DNA from: Paracoccaceae bacterium
Lineage (GTDB): Bacteria > Pseudomonadota > Alphaproteobacteria > Rhodobacterales > Rhodobacteraceae
Direction of reading: 5' to 3'
Length of the DNA: 9,684 bases
Assembly (NCBI GenBank): GCA_030626365.1
Contig: DAOUPC010000088.1
Span: forward strand, 1-9,684
How positions within the stretch are numbered: the first letter of the stretch is position 1; every line of letters starts with the position of its first letter. Shown piece by piece: positions 1-6,150 of the stretch. A program made the translations under genes and the position numbers. The notes under the pieces were generated by a model that had not been told where the DNA came from, did no database searches, and saw only the letters and a list, made by a program, of their open reading frames with translations.

Positions 1-25
1 AGGCCTCTTCGGTTGTCATTTTCAT
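1..25 (-). CDS. xsc: Sulfoacetaldehyde acetyltransferase, first 8 codons only
   Basis: Only the N-terminus is in the window: the minus strand reads Met-Lys-Met-Thr-Thr-Glu-Glu-Ala and then runs off the edge. An AGGAG ribosome binding site lies at 34-38, eight bases before the ATG. MKMTTEEA is the usual start of Xsc, the thiamine-diphosphate enzyme that converts sulfoacetaldehyde and phosphate to acetyl phosphate and sulfite, the last step of taurine dissimilation. The gene just upstream is tauR, and tauR-xsc-pta is a familiar order in Rhodobacterales. Eight codons cannot prove the family; the call rests on these residues plus the neighbour and the upstream TauR-type repeats. Another thiamine-diphosphate enzyme is the main alternative. 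Confidence 0.65.
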
Positions 26-111
26 AGCGCGCGCTCCTGTTCGATGCGGTTGATCCGGGCTGTTTTCCGGATGGATCTGGCCTTGGGTTTAGGCGCTTGG
101 TCAAGGGGCGG

Positions 112-144
112 TTAGGGCCAGTACGCCAAGCCGGATAAGTCCAG
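112..144 (-). promoter_or_regulatory. Putative TauR operator (direct repeats) upstream of xsc
   Basis: On the minus strand CTGGACTTAT (144-135) is followed by CTGGCCCTAA (121-112), in the same orientation with a 23-base period. From memory, the published R. capsulatus TauR element is a direct repeat of CTGGAC(T/C)TAA. The first copy differs only in the last base and the second in one base. Both lie upstream of a TTGACC -35-like hexamer (104-99), as expected for an activator site; the matching -10 is weak. Both copies point towards xsc. That TauR binds here is inferred. Confidence 0.65.
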
Positions 145-160
145 AAATGCGGCCACGTGC

Positions 161-178
161 GGGCGGGGGAAACCGCCC
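161..178 (-). terminator. GC hairpin directly after tauR
   Basis: GGGCGG (161-166) and CCGCCC (173-178) form a perfect 6-bp all-GC stem around a 6-base loop, starting right at the tauR stop codon. On the minus strand no T-run follows, so this is a weak intrinsic terminator at best. It could reduce read-through from tauR into xsc, or only protect the 3' end of the mRNA. Confidence 0.4.
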
Positions 179-1636
179 CTATGCCCCAAGCGCCTGCGCA
201 ATCCGCGCAATCCCCGGTGCAATCCGTGCCGCCGCAATCGAAGAATAACCCAGACGATAGAAATGCCCCGGCCTGTCCGGCCCGGCAAAGAACGCCGCAC
301 CCGGTTCGATCAACACACCGCTGGCCTTCAGGTCCTCGGCCACCTGAAAGGTGTCCGTGCCCCGGCGCGCGCGCATCCACATTGATGACCCGCCGTATAC
401 CCCACGCCCGGCAATGCGCAGCCCCTGTTCGGCAACCGCCGCCTCAATCGTTGCGCGCCGTTCATGCAGCGCAACCCCCATGCGCCTGATCTGGGCGTCA
501 TAATGGCCCAGCGACAGGAAATAGGCGGCGGTGCGCTGAATATGCCCCGGAGGGTGGCGCAATATGCTGGCCCTCAGCGCGCGGGCCTCGCGGATAAACG
601 GCTCAGAGCCAACCAGATAACCCAGCCTTAGCCCCGGAAACAGCGATTTGGAAAAGCTGCCGACATAAATCACCCGCCCGTCCCGATCCAGTGATTTCAG
701 CGCCGGGGACGGGGCGGAAAGAAAGGACAGTTCAAATTCGTAATCATCCTCGACGATCAGCGCATCCAGTTCCTGTGCCCGCGCCAACAGCTTGTGGCGG
801 CGGGCCAGTGGCATGGTGGCCGTGGTCGGGCTTTGATGGCTGGGGGTGGTGAAAATCACATCGGTATCGGATGGAATCGCGTCGGGGGGCAATCCATCGC
901 CATCCACCTGAACCGGCTGCACCTGACACCGTATATGGGTCAGCAAATCGCGTTGCGAATAATAACAGGGGTCTTCGATCACCGCCTTGCGCCGCCGGGT
1001 CAACAGGATTTGCGCGGTCAGCCACAGGGCGTTCTGCGCCCCCATGGTGATCAGGATTTCCTCGGGTCGGGCGGTGATCCCGCGTCGGGGCAGGGTGTGA
1101 CGGGCAATGTATTCAACCAGCAACGGGTCGTCCTGATCAAAGTAATCCCCGGTCAGCGCGGCGAAATCCTTTTGGCCCAGCGCCCGCAGCGCACATAGCC
1201 GCCAGTTGGCGTGGTCAAACAACGTCGGGTCGGCCTGACCATAGATGAACGGATAGGGCATTTCGCGCCAGTTCATCGGCTTGTTTGGCGTGTCCCCACC
1301 AACATAGCTGTGGCCAATGGCGCGGCCCCAGTCGACCTTGTCCAGCCTTTTGGCGGGCGGGGAATAGACCGGCGGCACCGGTGCGTTCACGGATACAAAA
1401 TACCCCGATCGCCCGCGCGATGTCAGATAATCATTGGCCACCAGTTCCGTATAGGCCAGCGTCACGGTGATCCGACTGACCCCCAGATGCGCGGCCAATT
1501 TGCGTGACGACGGCATCTTTTCACGGATATGGAACCGCCCTGACAGGATGCCTTCGGCAATCATCTGCTGAATCTTTGCCTGCAGCGTGCCTTGCGCATC
1601 GGGGTTCAGAAAGAAGGTTTCAACAGATATCGCCAT
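179..1636 (-). CDS. tauR: TauR, MocR-family (GntR/aminotransferase) taurine regulator
   Basis: A 485-residue transcription factor of the MocR subgroup: an N-terminal GntR winged helix-turn-helix (about residues 17-82, with PSSRKLAAHLGVSR in the recognition region) joined to a fold-type I aminotransferase domain (about 125-480). The PLP-site residues are visible: the acidic EDDYEFE stretch near 296-302 and the SFSK lysine, Lys330. In this family PLP or an amine ligand acts as effector rather than in catalysis; TauR of Rhodobacter responds to taurine and activates taurine catabolic genes. The assignment to TauR rests on the N-terminal sequence, xsc starting just downstream, and CTGGACTTAT repeats before both genes. 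No Shine-Dalgarno sequence precedes the chosen ATG, and AT-rich promoter-like sequence lies only about 15-25 bases upstream, so a very short or absent leader is possible. The length is normal for MocR proteins. Other MocR regulators share this architecture. Confidence 0.87.
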   Translation of the reverse strand: MAISVETFFLNPDAQGTLQAKIQQMIAEGILSGRFHIREKMPSSRKLAAHLGVSRITVTLAYTELVANDYLTSRGRSGYFVSVNAPVPPVYSPPAKRLDKVDWGRAIGHSYVGGDTPNKPMNWREMPYPFIYGQADPTLFDHANWRLCALRALGQKDFAALTGDYFDQDDPLLVEYIARHTLPRRGITARPEEILITMGAQNALWLTAQILLTRRRKAVIEDPCYYSQRDLLTHIRCQVQPVQVDGDGLPPDAIPSDTDVIFTTPSHQSPTTATMPLARRHKLLARAQELDALIVEDDYEFELSFLSAPSPALKSLDRDGRVIYVGSFSKSLFPGLRLGYLVGSEPFIREARALRASILRHPPGHIQRTAAYFLSLGHYDAQIRRMGVALHERRATIEAAVAEQGLRIAGRGVYGGSSMWMRARRGTDTFQVAEDLKASGVLIEPGAAFFAGPDRPGHFYRLGYSSIAAARIAPGIARIAQALGA

Positions 1637-1650
1637 ACGGGCAGAATAGG

Positions 1651-1682
1651 CTGGATATAAATCCTGCGCAATCTGGACTTAT
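1651..1682 (+). promoter_or_regulatory. Putative TauR operator (direct repeats) upstream of tauR
   Basis: CTGGATATAA (1651-1660) and CTGGACTTAT (1673-1682) are direct repeats on the plus strand with a 22-base period. The second copy is the same 10-mer as at 144-135 before xsc. They fill most of the 47-base gap between the permease stop and the tauR start, and the inner copy ends up within 15-24 bases of the tauR ATG. A bound protein would cover any promoter there, suggesting autoregulation. The repeats point away from tauR, opposite to the xsc site. TauR binding is inferred. Confidence 0.6.
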
Positions 1683-1683
1683 A

Positions 1684-2661
1684 TCAATGTTGCACCCTGA
1701 TCCTGCCCCGTGCCACCTTGCGTGACTTTTGGCGTTCCCTCAGAAACACGAACAACCCCGACCCCACGATCATCACCATGCCGGTCCAGACCTCCCAGCC
1801 GGGCAGTTCGGCCCAGATCAGCCAGCCCCAGAACACCGCCAGCGGCAGGCCGACATATTCGAACGGCGCGACCGTGGCGGCATCTGACAGCCGATAGGCC
1901 TGGCTTAGGCAATAGCCAATGATCGCCGAGTTGAAGCCCAGCCCGATCAGGAACTTCCAGTCGCCCGGCGCGGGCCAGACCCAGGCGCGCAACAGAAATT
2001 CAACGCTGGGGTTTCCGGTGCCCGCAAATCGCCCGTCCCCGGCCACCAGCCAGAACAACCCCGAGACCCCGATGAACGTCACCTGTATATAGACCGCCAT
2101 CGCCGAGGCCTTGCTGGTCGGGCCCAGCTTGCGGGTCATCAGTTGCATCCCCGCATAGGTCAGCGCCGACAAAACCGGCAGCAACAGCACGATCCGGCCA
2201 ACCTGCAACGCCTCACTGCTTTGCCACGGGCGCTGCATGACGATCACACCGATGAACCCGAACACCACCGCCCCGATCCGCATCGGCCCGACCTTTTCGC
2301 CCAAGATCGGGATCGACAAAAGCGTGATGAACAGGGGGGCCACAAAAAACAGCGCCGTGACATCAGCCAGCGGCAGCACGGCAAAGCCGACGAAAAAGCA
2401 CATGTTGGACACCACAACCAACAGCCCGCGCATCAGGTGCAGCCCCGGCTGGCGGGTTCGCAGAATTTGCAAGCCCCCCTCTATCTGGACCAGCATCAGC
2501 GTGAACACGATGCCAATACCCGAACGGATAAAGACGATCTGATGCAGCGGATAGCCACCCGACATTTGCTTGACCAGCATGTCATTGACCGAAATGGCAA
2601 GCATTCCGAACAAAACAAAGATGACCCCGGCGGTGGGCCGGGGGGTGGCGACAAAGGGCAT
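1684..2661 (-). CDS. EamA-family (DMT superfamily) permease
   Basis: A 325-residue inner-membrane protein with about ten hydrophobic helices and two homologous EamA halves; the first includes LADVTALFFVAPLFITLLS and the second AATVAPFEYVGLPLAVFWGW, both typical of drug/metabolite transporters. The tail is basic, as expected for a cytoplasmic end. The start at 2661 is set by an AAGGAG ribosome binding site six bases upstream and by the MPFVAT-type N-terminus; the open frame runs further upstream (to 3402), but across the divergent coxG-like gene, so that extension is not used. The substrate cannot be read from sequence; metabolite or amino-acid efflux or uptake are usual in this family. It lies 47 bases before tauR on the same strand and might be co-transcribed with it, but the TauR-type repeats between them argue for a separate tauR promoter. 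Confidence 0.9.
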   Translation of the reverse strand: MPFVATPRPTAGVIFVLFGMLAISVNDMLVKQMSGGYPLHQIVFIRSGIGIVFTLMLVQIEGGLQILRTRQPGLHLMRGLLVVVSNMCFFVGFAVLPLADVTALFFVAPLFITLLSIPILGEKVGPMRIGAVVFGFIGVIVMQRPWQSSEALQVGRIVLLLPVLSALTYAGMQLMTRKLGPTSKASAMAVYIQVTFIGVSGLFWLVAGDGRFAGTGNPSVEFLLRAWVWPAPGDWKFLIGLGFNSAIIGYCLSQAYRLSDAATVAPFEYVGLPLAVFWGWLIWAELPGWEVWTGMVMIVGSGLFVFLRERQKSRKVARGRIRVQH

Positions 2662-2674
2662 GTGGGTCTCCTTG

Positions 2675-2699
2675 GCGGCAGGTCGAATATTCGTGCCGC
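2675..2699. promoter_or_regulatory. Palindrome between permease and coxG-like gene
   Basis: A perfect 10-bp palindrome, CGAATATTCG (2684-2693), is flanked by the arms GCGGCA (2675-2680) and TGCCGC (2694-2699), leaving a 3-base offset on one side. It lies 14 to 38 bases upstream of the permease start, so it could be an operator or a hairpin in the permease leader. No cognate regulator is recognised. Confidence 0.35.
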
Positions 2700-2757
2700 A
2701 TAAGGCATGGCTATCACGGATAAAAAATCTGTCCATGTCTGTTTCCGACATTTGCAA

Positions 2758-2787
2758 TTGGCCTTGTGCGCCCCTTGCCTTTATATA
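2758..2787 (+). promoter_or_regulatory. Sigma-70-like promoter for the coxG-like/ABC operon
   Basis: TTGGCC (2758-2763) and TATATA (2782-2787) are separated by 18 bases, or by 17 if TTATAT at 2781 is used. This places the transcript start near 2794 and gives a leader of about 35 bases before the ATG at 2830. It is the most convincing promoter-like pair in the divergent 168-base gap. Confidence 0.5.
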
Positions 2788-2829
2788 TCCTTGACCACAC
2801 AGAACCCTTCCCAACCCCGGAGCCTCCCC

Positions 2830-3360
2830 ATGCAGATGAGCGACCAGCGCGAAATCATGGCCGACCCCGCAACCGTCTATGGCGCCCTTCTGGACCCGGA
2901 TGTGCTGCGTACTTGTGTGCCCGGCGCGACCGAGGTGACCGGCAACCCCCAGGATGGTTATACCGCCTCTGTGACGCAAAAGGTCGGCCCGGTTAAGGCA
3001 ACGTTCAAGGGTACGGTCACCATGTCGGATATGGTTGAAAACCAGTCCCTTACCATCGCTGGCCAAGGCAAGGGCGGCGCGGCCGGTTTTGCCAGGGGCG
3101 GGGCCGTGGTCACGCTGACGCCAAGTGAGGCGGGCACCCTTCTGGCCTATGAGGTTGAGGCAAAAGTCGGCGGCAAGATCGCCCAGCTTGGCAGCCGCCT
3201 GATCGACGGCTTTGCCAAAAAGATGGCTGATCAGTTCTTTATCAACCTGCAAGCGGCAATCGAAGGCCCACCCGCCGGGGGCGACCCGCAAGAGCCAGAC
3301 GGGCCAGACGAAGCGCCCGCCAAAAAAGGGTGGTTGAAAAAGATCACCGGGCGCGATTGA
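2830..3360 (+). CDS. CoxG-family SRPBCC protein, stand-alone
   Basis: A 176-residue protein of the CoxG family (carbon monoxide dehydrogenase subunit G), an SRPBCC/START-like fold with a hydrophobic pocket. Family hallmarks are the opening helix with DPATVYGALLDPDVLRTCVPG (about residues 12-32) and the closing helix with GGKIAQLGSRLIDGFAKKMA (114-133). From about 145 on the tail is a Pro/Gly/acidic linker ending in a short basic, aromatic segment (KKGWLKKITGRD) that could touch the membrane. The start at 2830 has GGAG at 2819-2822, seven bases away; ATG 2836 is spaced too far and the frame upstream has no good signal. In CO oxidisers CoxG serves the Mo-hydroxylase CoxMSL at the membrane; none of those genes is here. 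Instead an ABC exporter follows after 7 bases, so a lipid, quinone or other hydrophobic ligand role with that transporter is plausible but unproven. Confidence 0.85.
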   Translation: MQMSDQREIMADPATVYGALLDPDVLRTCVPGATEVTGNPQDGYTASVTQKVGPVKATFKGTVTMSDMVENQSLTIAGQGKGGAAGFARGGAVVTLTPSEAGTLLAYEVEAKVGGKIAQLGSRLIDGFAKKMADQFFINLQAAIEGPPAGGDPQEPDGPDEAPAKKGWLKKITGRD

Positions 3361-3367
3361 TGCCTGA

Positions 3368-4297
3368 ATGACAACAATCCTGTCCATCCGTGACCTTGGC
3401 AAATCCTATGCCGGTGGGTTCAACGCGCTTAAAAGCGTCACGCTTGATGTGCAAAAGGGTGAAATCCTTGCGCTGCTTGGCCCCAACGGGGCCGGCAAGA
3501 CGACGCTGATCTCGGCCATATGCGGCATCATCACCCCCACGTCAGGCCACGTCACGGTTGGCGGCCATGACATCGCAACCGAATTTCGCGCGGCACGGGC
3601 GATGATCGGCCTTGTCCCGCAGGAAATCAGCCTTGAACCGTTCGAAACCGTCACCAATACGGTACGCTTTTCCCGTGGCATATTCGGCAGACCCCGTAAT
3701 GATGCGCTGATCGAGGATATCCTGCGCAAGCTGTCGCTTTGGGACAAAAAAGACAGCCGCATGATGCAACTGTCAGGCGGCATGAAACGCCGGGTGCTGA
3801 TTGCCAAGGCCCTGGCGCACGAACCGCGTGTGCTGTTTCTGGACGAACCCACCGCCGGGGTTGATGTGGAACTGCGCAAGGACATGTGGAACATCGTGGC
3901 CGACCTTAAGGCAGACGGCGTCAGCATCATCCTGACCACCCATTACATAGAAGAGGCCGAGGCCATCGCCGACCGCATCGGCATCATCAATCACGGCGAA
4001 TTGCTGTTGGTCGAGGACAAGGCCACCCTGATGGCCCGCATGGGAAAGAAACGGCTGGAGGTACAGCTTGGCGATCCCATAACCGCCATTCCCGCGTCGC
4101 TTGCCCGGCATAATCTGGCCCTGTCGACGGATGGCATGGCGCTGACCTATACCTATGACACCAATGCCGAACGCACCGGGATAACGGGGCTGCTGAATGA
4201 TGTTGCCGCCGCCGGGCTGGTTCTGTCGGATGTGCAGACCCACCAAAGCAGCCTGGAAGAGATATTCGTCGGATTGGTCAGCGGGGATACGACATGA
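3368..4297 (+). CDS. ABC-2 type transporter, ATP-binding protein
   Basis: A 309-residue ATPase subunit with all motifs in order: Walker A GPNGAGKT (38-45), Q-loop Gln85, signature LSGGM (135-139), Walker B ending in LFLDE (156-160), D-loop near Asp166 and H-loop His192. The CcmA/NatA-like layout with about 100 extra C-terminal residues (about 205-309) is typical of ABC-2 exporters. It starts 7 bases after the CoxG-like gene, with little Shine-Dalgarno sequence, suggesting translational coupling, and its TGA overlaps the permease ATG (ATGA). It would power export by the permease encoded next. The substrate is unknown; this branch includes drug, sodium, polysaccharide and lipid exporters. Confidence 0.93.
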   Translation: MTTILSIRDLGKSYAGGFNALKSVTLDVQKGEILALLGPNGAGKTTLISAICGIITPTSGHVTVGGHDIATEFRAARAMIGLVPQEISLEPFETVTNTVRFSRGIFGRPRNDALIEDILRKLSLWDKKDSRMMQLSGGMKRRVLIAKALAHEPRVLFLDEPTAGVDVELRKDMWNIVADLKADGVSIILTTHYIEEAEAIADRIGIINHGELLLVEDKATLMARMGKKRLEVQLGDPITAIPASLARHNLALSTDGMALTYTYDTNAERTGITGLLNDVAAAGLVLSDVQTHQSSLEEIFVGLVSGDTT

Positions 4298-5055
4298 ACT
4301 GGATCGCGGTCGCATCTATCTATCGGTTTGAAATGGCGCGGTTCTTTCGCACGCTGATGCAAAGCTTCCTGTCTCCGGTGCTGTCCACCTCGCTTTACTT
4401 TGTGGTGTTCGGCACGGCCATCGGCAGCCGCATTCAAGAGGTCGAAGGCGTCAGCTACGGGGCGTTTATCGTGCCGGGCCTGATCATGCTGGCGGTCATC
4501 ACCCAGTCGATATCAAACGCCGCATTCGGCATCTATTTCCCGAAATTCATCGGCACGATCTATGAACTTTTGTCGGCCCCGGTCAGTTTCCTGGAAATCG
4601 TGCTGGGCTATGTCGGGGCGGCAGCCACCAAGGCGCTGTTCATCGGCGTGGTGATCCTGATTACCGCCACCTTGTTCGTCGATGTCCAGATTGCCCACCC
4701 GCTGGCCATGGTGGCATTTCTGGTGCTGACCTGCCTCAGCTTTGCACTGTTGGGGTTCATCATCGGCATCTGGGCCGACAATTTCGAGAAACTGCAACTG
4801 GTGCCACTGCTGATCGTCACACCTTTGGTATTTCTGGGCGGGTCGTTCTATTCCATCTCGATGCTGCCCCCGGTCTGGCAAAACATCGCCATGTTCAACC
4901 CGGTGGTTTACCTGATATCGGGGTTCCGCTGGGCGTTCTTTGATACGGCCGACGTGCCCATTGGCCTTAGCCTGATGGCCACGGGTGGCTTTACTGTGGC
5001 GTGCCTTGCGGTGATCTGGTGGATATTCAAAACCGGCTGGCGCATCCGTAACTGA
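4294..5055 (+). CDS. ABC-2 type transporter, permease protein
   Basis: A 253-residue integral membrane protein with about six predicted helices and the ABC2_membrane pattern: a cytoplasmic N-terminus (FEMARFFRTLMQSFLSP), a long re-entrant middle with the YGAFIVPGLIM segment (around 49-59), and a conserved stretch around LGGSFYSISMLPP (about 181-193) close to the last helices, as in the DrrB/NodJ type. It overlaps the ATPase gene by four bases, so the two are translationally coupled and should form a half-transporter homodimer complex with two ATPases. The last gene of this operon; a 125-base gap follows. Substrate unknown. Confidence 0.92.
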   Translation: MNWIAVASIYRFEMARFFRTLMQSFLSPVLSTSLYFVVFGTAIGSRIQEVEGVSYGAFIVPGLIMLAVITQSISNAAFGIYFPKFIGTIYELLSAPVSFLEIVLGYVGAAATKALFIGVVILITATLFVDVQIAHPLAMVAFLVLTCLSFALLGFIIGIWADNFEKLQLVPLLIVTPLVFLGGSFYSISMLPPVWQNIAMFNPVVYLISGFRWAFFDTADVPIGLSLMATGGFTVACLAVIWWIFKTGWRIRN

Positions 5056-5056
5056 C

Positions 5057-5142
5057 CTGATCTGCCATCCTTTCTCTTGCGTTGCATTTTTGCCGGCGGT
5101 CGCATGAATTTGATCGCTATGACAGATCAGTTTCCACCGGCA
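5057..5142. repeat. Interleaved inverted repeats in the gap before the S49 gene
   Basis: CTGATCTG (5057-5064) pairs perfectly with CAGATCAG (5123-5130), and TGCCGGCGG (5091-5099) pairs with CCACCGGCA (5134-5142) except for one position. The two pairs cross each other rather than nest, so both stems together would make a pseudoknot-like fold. They lie in the 125-base space after the permease stop. No classic terminator with a T-run and no clear promoter is seen in this gap. The repeats may be chance or structural. Confidence 0.25.
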
Positions 5143-5180
5143 CCTTGTGAAGCGGCATACGGCATTCTACATCGGCTGTA

Positions 5181-5978
5181 ATGAAACTTCGGCTTCCTTT
5201 CCTCAAGAACCCGCCGCTTGTGTCGGTTGTGCGCCTGTCAGGTGCCATTGGCATGTCCGGGCGCGGGTCGCTTAGCGACCAGACAATTGCGCCGGTTCTG
5301 GAAAAAGCATTCCGCCGGGGCAAACCTGATGCGGTGGCGCTGGAACTGAACTCACCCGGTGGATCGCCCGTGCAATCGGCGCTGATCGGCACACGTATCC
5401 GAACCCTGTCAGAAGAACTGAACATCCCGGTCTATGCCTTTGTCGAGGACGTCGCGGCATCGGGTGGCTATTGGCTGGCCGCCGCCGCAGATGAAATCTG
5501 GGCCGATGACAATTCGATTATCGGTTCGATCGGGGTGATTTCCGCAGGCTTTGGCGCGCATGAATTTCTGGCCCGTCAGGGGTTTGAACGGCGCGTGTAC
5601 ACAGCCGGGGAATCGAAATCCATGCTCGACCCGTTCAGCCCGGCAAAGAAGGCGGATGTTACGCGACTTAAGGCGCTGCTCGGGGGGATTCACGACAATT
5701 TCATTACCTATGTGCAGGCCCGCCGGGGTGATAAGCTGGACAAGAATGCAACACTGTTCACGGGTGATATATGGCTGGCGGCACAAGCCACCGAACTGGG
5801 GCTGATCGACGGGATTGGCCACCTGAAACCCCAGATGATCGAACGCTTTGGCGACAAGGTGCAATTCCGCCGCTATGGGCCGCGCCGCCCGTTTATGTCC
5901 CGTTTCGGGGTGCAGATGGCACAGGATGCACTGAGCGGAATCGAAGAACGCGCGGCTTTCGCGCAGTTTGGCCTGTAA
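5181..5978 (+). CDS. S49-family (SppA-like) serine peptidase
   Basis: A 265-residue, single-domain S49 peptidase with the SppA fold. Family marks are the LNSPGGSP motif (about 56-63), the nucleophile Ser94 in the ASGGYW motif (93-98), and general base Lys146 in the GESKSMLDPF segment. The Ser-Lys distance of 52 residues equals that of Bacillus SppA (Ser147/Lys199), so the catalytic dyad is intact. No N-terminal signal or anchor helix is visible, so the protein is predicted to be soluble or only peripherally membrane-bound, unlike long E. coli SppA. It would degrade cleaved signal peptides or other membrane-derived peptides. The ATG at 5181 has no strong ribosome binding site, but the first residues (MKLRLPFLKNPPLVSVVRLSG) fit the family. 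It heads a tight run of genes ending at 7915. Confidence 0.92.
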   Translation: MKLRLPFLKNPPLVSVVRLSGAIGMSGRGSLSDQTIAPVLEKAFRRGKPDAVALELNSPGGSPVQSALIGTRIRTLSEELNIPVYAFVEDVAASGGYWLAAAADEIWADDNSIIGSIGVISAGFGAHEFLARQGFERRVYTAGESKSMLDPFSPAKKADVTRLKALLGGIHDNFITYVQARRGDKLDKNATLFTGDIWLAAQATELGLIDGIGHLKPQMIERFGDKVQFRRYGPRRPFMSRFGVQMAQDALSGIEERAAFAQFGL

Positions 5979-5979
5979 C

Positions 5980-6150
5980 GTGATCTTTAAGATCATTTCC
6001 CTGTTTCTGGTTGGCATGGCGGTGCTGGCGATGTTCGGGCGGTTGCGCCTGCCCGGGTCCAAGCGCCTGGCATCAGCCAAATGCCCGAAATGCGGGCGTT
6101 TTCGGATTGGCAAGGGACCGTGCAACTGCGGCCATGGTGGCCGTTCATGA
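5980..6150 (+). CDS. Small membrane protein with C-terminal zinc ribbon
   Basis: A 56-residue protein with a GTG start one base after the S49 stop codon. A hydrophobic helix (about 2-20) is followed by a basic stretch (RLRLPGSKRLASAK) and a Cys-x2-Cys ... Cys-x-Cys ribbon (Cys35, Cys38, Cys48, Cys50), suited to zinc binding on the cytoplasmic side. I know similar short uncharacterised proteins in Rhodobacteraceae but no function. A TTG start at 5968 is possible but would overlap the S49 gene. Its stop overlaps the following exchanger by four bases, so its translation is coupled to both neighbours. The sequence is real coding DNA judging by this clean packing and the conserved-looking cysteines. 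Its role is unknown; a zinc sensor, or a small partner of the exchanger or the peptidase, are guesses. Confidence 0.75.
   Translation: MIFKIISLFLVGMAVLAMFGRLRLPGSKRLASAKCPKCGRFRIGKGPCNCGHGGRS

Noticed and set aside
2143..2703. Plus-strand 186-residue frame rich in Gln, Arg, His and Asp
   Set aside because: Antisense to the EamA permease; the composition is the typical shadow of a hydrophobic GC-rich gene.
2707..2829. Upstream extension of the CoxG-like protein by 41 residues
   Set aside because: It would run through the likely promoter, and the added sequence is Cys/Leu-rich without family similarity; ATG 2830 has a proper GGAG site.
2662..3402. Minus-strand open frame continuing about 740 bases upstream of the permease start, as if for a 572-residue fusion
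   Set aside because: It lies antisense to the well supported CoxG-like gene, has no membrane or family features, and a proper ribosome binding site marks the start at 2661.
5409..6125. Minus-strand 238-residue frame
   Set aside because: Antisense to the S49 peptidase and the zinc-ribbon gene, with no recognisable domain or ribosome binding site.
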